Positions 37,701 through 45,195 of a DNA stretch of 64,000 nt are shown here, one piece after another; within the stretch, counting starts at the first letter, position 1, and the number at the start of each line of letters is the position of its first letter. Location: contig NZ_QYUK01000016.1 in NCBI RefSeq assembly GCF_003590945.1, forward strand, positions 310,001-374,000, written 5' to 3'. Origin of the DNA: Oleomonas cavernae. GTDB taxonomy: Bacteria > Pseudomonadota > Alphaproteobacteria > Zavarziniales > Zavarziniaceae. The notes below the pieces were generated by a model that ran no database searches, was not told the origin of the DNA, and saw only the letters and a program-made list of their open reading frames with translations. Made by a program: the position numbers and the translations under genes.

Positions 37701-38362
37701 GGGGTCTCTCCGAAGGTGACGGCAACCTTGGTCGCCTCGTGGGGCGGTGCCGCGAAGCGCACCTTGTATTGAACCTGCGCCCCGGCGCCGACCACGGCAG
37801 GCTCGGGGATCGCCATTTCCCGGCGCAGCACGCGGCCCTGGTCGTCGAGCAGGCTGACCCACAGGGGCGGCACCGGCCGTTCGCCCTCCAGGGTGGAGCG
37901 CACGGTGCCCGACACGGTGAGGATTTCCGAGCCGCCTTCGCTACTGCGCTCGGTCACCGGCTCGGCCAGGACCAGGCCATAGGCCGCAACGCGCAGGCCG
38001 ACCAGTTCGTAGAGCTTGCCCGCCGGCGGCCAGGCCGCCACCACACGGTCGCGGTACAGGGCGGCGGCGCCCAGGGCGCCGGCCAGAATCACGACGAAGA
38101 GCAGCCAGCCCACGGCGCCGGCGCGGCGGCGCGGCCGCGGGGGGCCGGGCAGGTTGGCGATCTTCTCCGGCACGCCGCTCACCCCGGCGGCGCCGTGCTG
38201 GCGCACCGGCTCGGTCAGGTCGACGGTGCGCGGCATGTCGGCCGGCGGCGCCTGGAACCAGACATTGCCGCATTTGGCGCAACGCACCTCACGCCCCGCC
38301 GGGCTGAGCGCCGCCGGCGGCAGCAGGTAACGGGTGCTGCAGGAAGGACAGGTAAGGATCAT
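37697..38362 (-). CDS. MJ0042-type zinc-ribbon, DUF3426-like membrane protein
   Basis: A 221-residue protein starting with a zinc ribbon, CPSCSTRYLLP...CAKCGNVWFQ (four Cys), a proline-rich linker, one transmembrane helix (VGWLLFVVILAGALGAAALY), and a C-terminal beta-rich DUF3426-like domain (VSGTVRSTLEGERPVPPLWV). Such proteins neighbour ftsE in many Alphaproteobacteria; the function is unknown, though the domain order suggests a cytoplasmic sensor joined to a periplasmic part. ATG 38362 is chosen because the ribbon starts at once. Confidence 0.88.
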   Translation of the reverse strand: MILTCPSCSTRYLLPPAALSPAGREVRCAKCGNVWFQAPPADMPRTVDLTEPVRQHGAAGVSGVPEKIANLPGPPRPRRRAGAVGWLLFVVILAGALGAAALYRDRVVAAWPPAGKLYELVGLRVAAYGLVLAEPVTERSSEGGSEILTVSGTVRSTLEGERPVPPLWVSLLDDQGRVLRREMAIPEPAVVGAGAQVQYKVRFAAPPHEATKVAVTFGETP

Positions 38363-38506
38363 GCGCAAGGTTCTGGGAAAGGCATTCCGGCGTTTATAGG
38401 CGAGCGGGACCCGCCCTGCCAACCACTGCCATGGCGCAGCGGTACGATAGGGAGTGGTTCGCCAGGATCAACCGCTTGGCCGCCAATGTCGAGAGAAGCT
38501 AACGAC

Positions 38507-38646
38507 TCCCTCTCCGCCGCTTGCGGGGGAGAGGGAAGGGGCCCGTCGCGAAGCGATGGGAAGGGTGAGGTGGTGGGTCGGACAGAGCGTGATTTACGCC
38601 ATCGACCCACCTCACCCAACCCTCTCCCCCCTGAGGGCGGAGAGGG
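38507..38646. repeat. palindromic intergenic repeat, CCTCTCC-type
   Basis: Runs from TCCCTCTCCGCCGCTTGCGG through GGTGAGGTGG and its complement CCACCTCACC to GGCGGAGAGGG. Same family as 282-424. It separates the divergent zinc-ribbon gene and ftsE. Confidence 0.75.
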
Positions 38647-38728
38647 CTTAACGGTGGCGGGCCGGCCCGACTTTACGGCCCGGGCCGCTTCATGCCATGG
38701 TGCCGCCATTCATGGCCAGGCGTTTGGG

Positions 38729-39403
<675 letters not shown>

Positions 39404-39421
39404 GACGGAACCCGGCCGCCG

Positions 39422-40303
39422 ATGCTGTTCGACCACCTTCACCTGCTGCCGCGCGGCGCCCTGTCCAGCCGCCTGATCCCGGCGATCATCGCCACCATGG
39501 TCCTGCTGCTGACGCTTGGCGCCGCCGGGGCGGTGGCGATCGACGTCTCGCTCTCCAGCTTCCAGGCCGAACTGTCGGGCCGCTATACGGTCGAACTGCC
39601 GGCGACCGAGATCGGCGGCATCGACGAGGAGAAGATCGCCGAGGTGGTCGACCTGCTGGCCGAGACCCAGGGCGTCATCGCCGCCGAGGTGGTGCCGGCG
39701 CCGACCATCGAACGCCTGCTGCAACCCTGGCTGGGCGGCCAGGCGGCGATGGCCGACCTGCCCCTGCCCGTCCTGATCGATATCGTCGCCACGCCGGGCA
39801 CCGCGCTGGATACGCAAGGCCTGGCGACCCGCATCGAGACAATCGTCAAGGGCGCGCGGGTCGAGGCGGCGGTCGAGAGCATGGACGAGATCGCCTCGCT
39901 GGCGGAAGTCATCGAACTTGCCGCCTATGCCATCGTGGCGCTGGTCGCCGCCTGCCTGGCCGCGGTGATCGTCTTTGCCACCCGTTCGGGCCTCGCCGCG
40001 CATTTCGGCATCATCGAGATCGTCCACCAGATCGGCGCGCGCGAGGCCGCCATCGCCCGCGAGTTCGAGCGCCACTTCTTCCTGCTGGGCCTGGTGGGCG
40101 GGGCCATCGGCGTGGGCCTGGCCGGGCTGATCGTGTTCGGCCTGGCGCAATTCGCCGGCTCGCTCGATTCGCCCTTCCTGCCCAGCCTCAATGACCTGGG
40201 TGCCGCCCTGGTGCCGCTGGGCGCCATCCCGGTCGCGGTCGCGGTGCTGACCACGGTGACGGCCGGGGTCACGGTCGGGCGCAGCCTGCGGCGGCTGACC
40301 TGA
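39422..40303 (+). CDS. ftsX: cell division protein FtsX
   Basis: Membrane partner of FtsE. The 293-residue protein has a cytoplasmic N-terminus, a first helix at about residues 18-40 (IPAIIATMVLLLTLGAAGAV), a large periplasmic loop (about 41-160) that in other bacteria contacts peptidoglycan-hydrolase activators, then three helices at about 165-187, 220-245 and 260-282. FATRSGLAAHFGIIEIVHQIGA is the conserved cytoplasmic FtsX coupling region. Its stop overlaps the ATG of the next gene by one base. Confidence 0.94.
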   Translation: MLFDHLHLLPRGALSSRLIPAIIATMVLLLTLGAAGAVAIDVSLSSFQAELSGRYTVELPATEIGGIDEEKIAEVVDLLAETQGVIAAEVVPAPTIERLLQPWLGGQAAMADLPLPVLIDIVATPGTALDTQGLATRIETIVKGARVEAAVESMDEIASLAEVIELAAYAIVALVAACLAAVIVFATRSGLAAHFGIIEIVHQIGAREAAIAREFERHFFLLGLVGGAIGVGLAGLIVFGLAQFAGSLDSPFLPSLNDLGAALVPLGAIPVAVAVLTTVTAGVTVGRSLRRLT

Positions 40304-40872
40304 TGGCCCGCCTGGTCCTGCTCGAGCGCGACGGCGTCCTGATCGAGGACCGGCCGGACTTCGTCAGGAACCCGGGCGAGCTCACCCTCCTGCCGCGCGC
40401 TGCCGCCAGCTTGCGCCGCTTCAACGAGGCGGGCCTCAAGGTCGCGGTGGTGACCAACCAGCCGGCCGTGGGCCGCGGCATCATCGACGAGGCCATGCTG
40501 GCCCGCATCCACGAGCACCTGTTGGCGCGCCTGGCGCGCGAGGGCGCCCGCCTCGACCTCCTCCTCCACGCGCCCGAGGCGCCCTGGGTGCCCGGCCCCC
40601 GGCGCAAGCCAGGCAGCGGCATGCTGCACGAGGCGATGCGCCGGTTCGGCATTGCGTCATATGATTGCGTCATGATCGGCGATTCCCTGACGGACCTGGA
40701 AGCGGCCAAGGCGGCGGATGTCGCCCGCATCCTGGTGCGCTGCGGCAAGGGCCAGGCGACCCAGGCGGCCGGCATCCCGCGCGAGCTGATGCCCCTGCGC
40801 ATCGCCGACGACCTGTGGCAGGCGGCCGATTTCGTCCTGGGGACGGACGCCGGCAACGCGGGGGCTGGCTGA
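40303..40872 (+). CDS. HAD-IIIA phosphatase homologue (GmhB-like) with altered nucleophile
   Basis: A 189-residue HAD-fold protein resembling histidinol-phosphatase/heptose-bisphosphate phosphatase-type enzymes. Motif I should be DxDG; here it reads LLERDGVL, so the nucleophilic Asp is Glu (codon GAG, 40321-40329 region). Motif II Thr (VVTNQPAVGRG), motif III Lys (RRKPGSGML) and motif IV Asp (MIGDSLTDLEAA) are intact. The Cys-rich zinc loop of classical GmhB is missing (HAPEAPWVPG instead). Activity may be reduced or changed. It overlaps ftsX and the ydcF gene by one base each, so it is translated within the ftsEX operon. Confidence 0.8.
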   Translation: MARLVLLERDGVLIEDRPDFVRNPGELTLLPRAAASLRRFNEAGLKVAVVTNQPAVGRGIIDEAMLARIHEHLLARLAREGARLDLLLHAPEAPWVPGPRRKPGSGMLHEAMRRFGIASYDCVMIGDSLTDLEAAKAADVARILVRCGKGQATQAAGIPRELMPLRIADDLWQAADFVLGTDAGNAGAG

Positions 40873-41510
40873 TGCGCAGCGTGCGCTTCGTCCTGCTGAT
40901 CCTCAGCTTCCTGCTGGGCGCCTATGGCTGGTTCCTGGGGCGGATCCCGACCAGCGTCGCCGATCCCACCCGCGAGACCGACGGCATCGTGGTGCTGACC
41001 GGCGGCGCCCTGCGCCTGGACGAGGCGGCGGTCCTGCTGACCCAGGGCCGGGCCAAGCGGCTGCTGATCTCCGGCGTCTCGACCGACACCCTGCCTGAAG
41101 ATATCCGCAGCCGCCTGCCCGGCCTGCCGCCCGACCTGTTCCAATGCTGCGTCGACCTCGGCTACCAGGCGCGCAACACCATCGGCAATGCCGACGAGGC
41201 GGCGGCCTGGGCCACGGCCAAAGACATGCATACCCTGCGTGTGGTCACCGCCGCCTATCACATGCCCCGCGCCCTGATCGAACTGCGCCGCACCCTGCCC
41301 CAGGTCGACCTGGTGCCGCACCCGGTCTTCCCCGAGCGGGTGTTCGACAGCGGCACCCTGCCGCCGGTCACCGCACCCTTGGAATTCGGCAAGTACATCC
41401 TGGCCCTGGTGCGCCTGCGCCTGAGCGGGCTGGAGCCGCCCGGCGACGGCAGCGTGGTCTCGCGCCTGCCGACCGCACCGCCGACCCTTGCGCCGGAGCC
41501 CGCCCCATGA
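40872..41510 (+). CDS. YdcF family (DUF218) membrane-anchored protein
   Basis: A 212-residue protein with an N-terminal helix (FVLLILSFLLGAYGWFLG) and a DUF218 domain: DGIVVLTGGALRLDEA, AKRLLISGVS, RNTIGNADEAAAWA and LRVVTAAYHMPRALIELRR. The acidic/Arg constellation matches the YdcF/SanA/ElyC family, linked in other bacteria to envelope polysaccharide or undecaprenyl-phosphate metabolism. The biochemical activity is unknown. It sits in the ftsEX-plsC operon with four-base overlap (ATGA) to plsC. Confidence 0.88.
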   Translation: MRSVRFVLLILSFLLGAYGWFLGRIPTSVADPTRETDGIVVLTGGALRLDEAAVLLTQGRAKRLLISGVSTDTLPEDIRSRLPGLPPDLFQCCVDLGYQARNTIGNADEAAAWATAKDMHTLRVVTAAYHMPRALIELRRTLPQVDLVPHPVFPERVFDSGTLPPVTAPLEFGKYILALVRLRLSGLEPPGDGSVVSRLPTAPPTLAPEPAP

Positions 41511-42229
41511 CCGCCCTCCTGTGGCTGCGCTCCGGCCTGTTCAACGCCTTCTTCTACCTGTGGACCTTCGCGATGACCGTCGTCGCCTTGCCGACGCTGG
41601 TCATGCCGCGCGCGGCCATCCTGCGGGCGACGGGGTTCTGGATCAGCGGCCTCAACCTGGCGCTTCGCGTGATCTGCGGCGTGCGCATCGAGGTGCGCGG
41701 GCGCGAGCGCGTGCCGCAGGGCGCCGTGCTCTACGCGGCCAAGCACCAGTCGGCCTGGGACACCATCGCCCTGCTGCCGATCTGCGGCTTTCCCGCCGTG
41801 GTGCTGAAGCGCGAGCTGACCTGGATCCCGCTCTACGGCTGGTACATCCTGCGTCTCAACATGATCCCGGTCGACCGCGCCGCCGGGGCCAAGGCCTTGA
41901 AGGACATGGTGCGCCTGTCCAGGCGCGAGGCCGACAGCGGCCATTCGCTGCTGATCTTCCCGCAAGGCACCCGCGTCGCCGTCGGCGCCAAGCTGCCCTA
42001 CCAGCCGGGCGTCGCCGCCCTCTACGGCCAGTTGGGCCGCCCCTGCGTGCCGGTCGCGCTCAATTCAGGGCAGGTCTGGCCGCGCCGCACCTTCCTGCGC
42101 CGCCCCGGCACCATCGTCGTCGAATTCCTGAACCCGATCCCGCCCGGCCTGCGCCGCGAGCCCTTCATGACCACCCTGGAAGCCCAGATCGAAGCCGCCG
42201 CCGACGCCCTCGCCAAGGTCAATCGCTGA
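41507..42229 (+). CDS. plsC: 1-acyl-sn-glycerol-3-phosphate acyltransferase
   Basis: Adds the second acyl chain in phosphatidic acid synthesis at the inner membrane. The 240-residue protein has one or two N-terminal hydrophobic helices, the catalytic H(x)4D motif in AKHQSAWDT, substrate-binding NMIPVDR and the FPQGTR motif (EGTR-type, here with Gln). VPVALNSGQVWPR completes motif IV. The start overlaps the ydcF stop. A strong hairpin follows four bases after the stop. Confidence 0.92.
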   Translation: MTALLWLRSGLFNAFFYLWTFAMTVVALPTLVMPRAAILRATGFWISGLNLALRVICGVRIEVRGRERVPQGAVLYAAKHQSAWDTIALLPICGFPAVVLKRELTWIPLYGWYILRLNMIPVDRAAGAKALKDMVRLSRREADSGHSLLIFPQGTRVAVGAKLPYQPGVAALYGQLGRPCVPVALNSGQVWPRRTFLRRPGTIVVEFLNPIPPGLRREPFMTTLEAQIEAAADALAKVNR

Positions 42230-42233
42230 AAAA

Positions 42234-42263
42234 GCCCTCTCCGCCCTGAAGGGCGGAGAGGGC
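42234..42263 (+). terminator. hairpin ending the ftsEX-plsC operon
   Basis: GCCCTCTCCGCCC pairs perfectly over 13 bases with GGGCGGAGAGGGC, leaving a four-base TGAA loop. It starts directly after the plsC stop and is a short form of the CCTCTCC-type repeat. There is no U-run. Confidence 0.65.
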
Positions 42264-42341
42264 GATCCTGGGCCACATCCTCAAGCTGTCACGGACGGGT
42301 GCTATTGAGCTTGCTCCCCACGCGACACAACGAGGCAGCCC

Positions 42342-43379
42342 ATGAAACCGGTCATCCCCCTCGCCCTGGCTCTTGCCGCCCTGCTCTCCCAGGCGGCCGC
42401 GGCCGGCCAGCCCGCCCCCCTGGTCATCGGCCATCGCGGCGCCAGCGGTTACCTGCCCGAACACACCATCGAGGGCTACACCCTGGCGATCGAGCAGGGC
42501 GCTGATTTCATCGAGCCCGACCTGGTCTCGACCAAGGACGGCGTGCTGATCGCCCGCCACGAGAACGAAATCGGCGGCACCACCGACGTCGCGGCGAAAT
42601 TCCCCGAGCGCAAGGCCCGGAAGGTCATCGACGGCAAGGAAATCGAAGGCTGGTTCACCGAGGACCTGACCCTGGCCGAGATCAAGACCCTGCGCGCCAA
42701 GGAACGCACCGATTTCCGCAGCCACGACAACGACGGCAAGTTCCTGGTCCCCACCTTCGACGAGGTGATCGCCCTGGCCAAGGCCCGCTCGGCCGCAACC
42801 GGCCGCACCATCGGCATCTATCCCGAACTCAAGCACGGCAGCTATTTCGACCAGGTCGGCCTGTCGCTGGAAGAAAAGCTGGTCGCCGCCCTCAAGGCAG
42901 CCGGCTGGACGGGCAAGGACGCCCCGGTCTTCGTCCAATCCTTCGAGGTCGCCAACCTGAAGGAGCTGAACGGCGTCATCGACGTGCGCCTGGTGCAATT
43001 GATCGACGACGCCAAGAAGGCCCCGGCCGATTTCGTGGCGGCCGGCGACAAGCGCACCTATGCCGACCTGCTGACGGCGGCGGGCCTCAAGGAAATCGCC
43101 ACCTATGCCGACGGCGTCGGCCCCTACAAGCGCAACATCGTGGCCGAGAACCCGGACAAGACCCTGCAGCCGGCCAACACGGTGATCACCGATGCCCATG
43201 CCGCGGGCCTGGTCGTCCACCCCTGGACCTTCCGCAACGAGGACGGCCGTTACCTCAGCCCCGACTACAAGGGTGACCCGATCGCCGAATACCACCAGTT
43301 CTTCGCCCTGGGCGTCGACGGCGTCTTCTCCGATTTCCCCGACACCGCCGTGAAGGCCCGGGCCAGCTTCAAGCCCTGA
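42342..43379 (+). CDS. glpQ: glycerophosphodiester phosphodiesterase, periplasmic
   Basis: Hydrolyses glycerophosphodiesters to glycerol-3-phosphate and an alcohol. The 345-residue protein begins with a signal peptide (IPLALALAALLSQAAAAGQ). The GDPD barrel shows the catalytic VIGHRGASGYLPEHT (His and Arg), FIEPDLVSTKDGVLIARHEN (Glu, Asp, second His), a family insertion, GIYPELKHG for the third metal ligand, and AAGLVVHPWTFRNE near the end. Length and export match the GlpQ branch, not the cytoplasmic UgpQ branch. Confidence 0.92.
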   Translation: MKPVIPLALALAALLSQAAAAGQPAPLVIGHRGASGYLPEHTIEGYTLAIEQGADFIEPDLVSTKDGVLIARHENEIGGTTDVAAKFPERKARKVIDGKEIEGWFTEDLTLAEIKTLRAKERTDFRSHDNDGKFLVPTFDEVIALAKARSAATGRTIGIYPELKHGSYFDQVGLSLEEKLVAALKAAGWTGKDAPVFVQSFEVANLKELNGVIDVRLVQLIDDAKKAPADFVAAGDKRTYADLLTAAGLKEIATYADGVGPYKRNIVAENPDKTLQPANTVITDAHAAGLVVHPWTFRNEDGRYLSPDYKGDPIAEYHQFFALGVDGVFSDFPDTAVKARASFKP

Positions 43380-43513
43380 GCCCAAGACACAACGATCCGA
43401 CCTCGAAAGGCGCCCGGCCCGAATCGGGCCGGGCGCTTGGCCCCGCCGATTCGGCCGGCCGCCCGCGCCACGCGGGAATGAGAACATCTGCTGCCCAGGG
43501 GCTGCTTTCACCC

Positions 43514-43521
43514 CAACATGT
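43514..43521 (+). repeat. target-site duplication, left copy (CAACATGT)
   Basis: Eight bases CAACATGT lie immediately outside the left terminal inverted repeat and are repeated at 46199-46206 outside the right one. Eight-base duplications are characteristic of IS1595-family insertion. Confidence 0.85.
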
Positions 43522-43547
43522 GGGCACTATTATACATTGCGTACCCA
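43522..43547 (+). repeat. left terminal inverted repeat of the IS1595-type element
   Basis: Begins GGGCACTATTATACATTG and ends GTACCCA. It matches the right end except for a two-base gap and four substitutions. The embedded TATTAT (from 43528) could serve as part of an outward or inward promoter for the DUF3800 gene. Confidence 0.8.
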
Positions 43548-43555
43548 GGTGAAAA

Positions 43556-44398
43556 ATGAGTAAGCTATCGCGTGATATCTCCATTTCGGCGCTAGCTGAT
43601 CTTGTGCACGGCGCCGCCTCTCGATGGAAGGCGCTGGCGCTGCTACAGGCTTATTTTGACGAGTCCGGCACCCACGGCTCGGCGAGCATCGCGGCAATTG
43701 CGGGATATGTGGCCGATCAGGCTACTTGGTCTGCACTAGAGGCGGAATGGCGCGCGGCCCAGCCGGCCTATGCTCCTGTATTTCACATGAGCCCCTGCAT
43801 CAGCGGGCACCGGGAATACCATGGAATCCCTGAAACCGAGCGCCATGATCTGATCGTTCGTCTCTCGAAGATATTGGAAGCGCATCCGGTGCGGGCGATA
43901 TGGTCCGCAGTCGTTATTGAAGATTGGGAGAACGAGGCGAAAGACGCGGCGTTTCTGTCTAAGTTTCCCAAGCCGTTTGATCTGTGCTTCCGCCATATCG
44001 TCTGGCAACTGCGCAATTGGTCGATCAGTCATTGCAACGGAGAGGAAATTGCACCCGTCTTTGCACTGAATGACGAATACCAGAAGCGAATGTCAGAAGT
44101 TGGTGCCGCGATCCAGGCCCACCCTAGCTATCTGAATGTCTTGGGAGGACTGTCCTTCTACCCGCCTTCAAAAGTGGTGCCGCTACAAACGGCGGACTTT
44201 CTGGCCTACGAGGTCTGTAAGCATTGGGATAATCATGTGTATGGGCCGCCAATCACGCTTGCTAATAGCGGATACAGGAACGTCTTTGTTAACGCCACGA
44301 CGGGTCATCAGTCAGGAGGTTGCTTTGCCGATCTTGGACTAAAGAACGCCATTTGCCAATTTAAGCAGACGGGCAGCTTCTTTGGCGAGAGTTTTTAA
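43556..44398 (+). CDS. DUF3800 domain protein, IS cargo
   Basis: A 280-residue protein starting eight bases after the left inverted repeat. DUF3800 marks are the acidic LQAYFDESGTHGSASIAAIAGYV near residue 30 (RNase H-like first strand with Asp-Glu), AEWRAAQPAYAPVFHMS, a middle ALNDEYQ and the late VVPLQTADFLAYEV with its Gln-x-x-Asp. The fold is predicted to be RNase H-like, but the molecular function is unknown. Codon use is less GC-biased than in chromosomal neighbours. Position inside the inverted repeats makes it transposon cargo. It converges on a gene on the other strand through a shared palindrome at 44413. Confidence 0.85.
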   Translation: MSKLSRDISISALADLVHGAASRWKALALLQAYFDESGTHGSASIAAIAGYVADQATWSALEAEWRAAQPAYAPVFHMSPCISGHREYHGIPETERHDLIVRLSKILEAHPVRAIWSAVVIEDWENEAKDAAFLSKFPKPFDLCFRHIVWQLRNWSISHCNGEEIAPVFALNDEYQKRMSEVGAAIQAHPSYLNVLGGLSFYPPSKVVPLQTADFLAYEVCKHWDNHVYGPPITLANSGYRNVFVNATTGHQSGGCFADLGLKNAICQFKQTGSFFGESF

Positions 44399-44412
44399 TT
44401 ATTGTATTGTGT

Positions 44413-44436
44413 GCCCCTCACTCATGAGTGAGGGGC
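44413..44436. terminator. perfect palindrome between convergent IS cargo genes
   Basis: GCCCCTCACTCA and TGAGTGAGGGGC form a perfect 24-base palindrome. It sits 14 bases after the DUF3800 stop and overlaps the last codons and stop (44418-44420) of the minus-strand gene. It probably acts as a bidirectional terminator. Confidence 0.7.
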
Positions 44437-44801
44437 GCAAAGCTCTTTTCCTTGATTGCCTGTTTCACGTCATAAATGAGACTCTCCCATACACCATCAG
44501 GACGATAGACGTTAAAGTCTATGGCTCGCATGTACTCGGGATAGGCATCGGCACGAAGGCGATACCCCTCATTCTCCATGCAGAGAGTGATCAAATAGGC
44601 TTCCTGTTCGGTGATGAACGATGATGCTCGAACCTGTACAATACAGCGTCGGATTGCTCTCTGGATATCATCTGGGAAATCTGTGATTACCAATACGACT
44701 CCGAGAGCGCCGGCGGCTGGGATGATAGAGACGGCAGCACAGAAGGCTAAAAGGATCGCAATACCGATCGCATCGCGCACGCTATCCAGGAATTTCAGCA
44801 T
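44418..44801 (-). CDS. small membrane protein of unknown function, IS cargo
   Basis: A 127-residue protein not recognised as a known family. The N-terminus has one long or two short hydrophobic helices (AIGIAILLAFCAAVSIIPAA, then LGVVLVITD); the remainder is a soluble, mixed-charge domain (DDIQRAIRRCIVQVRAS; EAYLITLCMENEGYRL; GVWESLIYDVKQAIKEK). The ribosome site GGGGAG stands eight bases before ATG 44801 and lies inside a hairpin. The long structured stretch directly upstream makes this a candidate for leader-controlled expression. An overlapping plus-strand frame at 44382-44624 is less convincing. Confidence 0.65.
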   Translation of the reverse strand: MLKFLDSVRDAIGIAILLAFCAAVSIIPAAGALGVVLVITDFPDDIQRAIRRCIVQVRASSFITEQEAYLITLCMENEGYRLRADAYPEYMRAIDFNVYRPDGVWESLIYDVKQAIKEKSFAPLTHE

Positions 44802-44808
44802 ATATTTG

Positions 44809-44832
44809 ACTCCCCACCGTCAGTCGGGGAGT
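44809..44832 (-). promoter_or_regulatory. hairpin covering the ribosome site of the IS membrane-protein gene
   Basis: On the minus strand ACTCCCC (44832-44826) pairs perfectly with GGGGAGT (44815-44809) across a ten-base loop. GGGGAG is the Shine-Dalgarno sequence of the gene starting at 44801, so folding would hide it. This resembles translational control by leader structure. Confidence 0.55.
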
Positions 44833-44833
44833 T

Positions 44834-44967
44834 GAGAAAGCCGCAGCATGTGGGCTCGCGTTGACCTTTAGGCTTGCGCCCTGGACATACGTCAACGCCT
44901 CCCCGACCGATACAGGTCGAGGAGTGCTTTTGCGGCTAGCACTCGCGCCGCATGCTGCGGGGTTCTC
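44834..44967 (-). ncRNA. candidate structured RNA (branched, cloverleaf-like) inside the IS
   Basis: The region folds on paper into a closed multi-branch structure. Outer stem: GAGAA/TTCTC (44834-44838 with 44963-44967), a 2x2 internal loop, then CCGCAGCATG/CATGCTGCGG (44841-44850 with 44951-44960), plus a short extension. Inside are three stems: GCGTTGAC/GTCAACGC (44858-44865 with 44891-44898), CGACC/GGTCG (44904-44908 with 44915-44919) and AGTGCT/AGCACT (44923-44928 with 44938-44943). On the minus strand the first inner arm ends in a GGC-GCAA-GCC hairpin with a GNRA tetraloop, which favours that strand. It lies in the leader of the gene at 44801. No known RNA family was recognised. Confidence 0.45.
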
Positions 44968-44975
44968 ACGCCCCA

Positions 44976-44993
44976 GAAAGGAGTTGTCCTTTC
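44976..44993 (-). terminator. hairpin after the transposase-small ORF unit
   Basis: GAAAGGA and TCCTTTC pair perfectly over seven bases around GTTG (CAAC on the minus strand), 24 bases downstream of the small ORF stop. No U-run follows, so it may be an RNA-processing or attenuation element instead of a full terminator. Confidence 0.4.
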
Positions 44994-45016
44994 CGAGGCT
45001 GAAATTAGCGGATCGT

Positions 45017-45190
45017 TTACTTGGCGTCCATGCGACGTTTTTTGGGCGTGGCGAGCTTTCTCAGCACACGCTCAAAGTGTTCGTTTCCATCGTTGGGACT
45101 TAGATCGCCAGCGGCCGCCATGTCGTCGATGGCCTTTCGGAATCGCTCCGATTGCTCCGCCTGCGATAGGTCCGCCTTCTTCTTTGGCAT
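45017..45190 (-). CDS. 57-residue accessory protein of the IS1595-type element
   Basis: A very short frame directly behind the transposase: ATG 45190 follows the transposase stop by five bases, so the two are likely co-translated. The product starts MPKKKADLSQAEQSERFRKA and ends FERVLRKLATPKKRRMDAK, giving a basic, helical protein with an SQAEQSERF...A pattern. Similar tiny proteins with an early QSxRF and late F...L.K.A are, to my recollection, common next to IS1595-type transposases; their role is unknown. Lysine/arginine-rich ends suggest nucleic-acid contact. Confidence 0.7.
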   Translation of the reverse strand: MPKKKADLSQAEQSERFRKAIDDMAAAGDLSPNDGNEHFERVLRKLATPKKRRMDAK

Positions 45191-45195
45191 CGGTT

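Noticed and set aside
37637-38728. Upstream extension of the ftsE frame
   Set aside because: Runs antisense through hpt and the zinc-ribbon gene and through a palindromic repeat; FtsE begins at 38729.
44382-44624. Plus-strand 80-codon frame opposite the IS membrane-protein gene
   Set aside because: Overlaps the palindromic terminator, lacks a good ribosome site, and the minus-strand frame has better start signals and a membrane-protein pattern.
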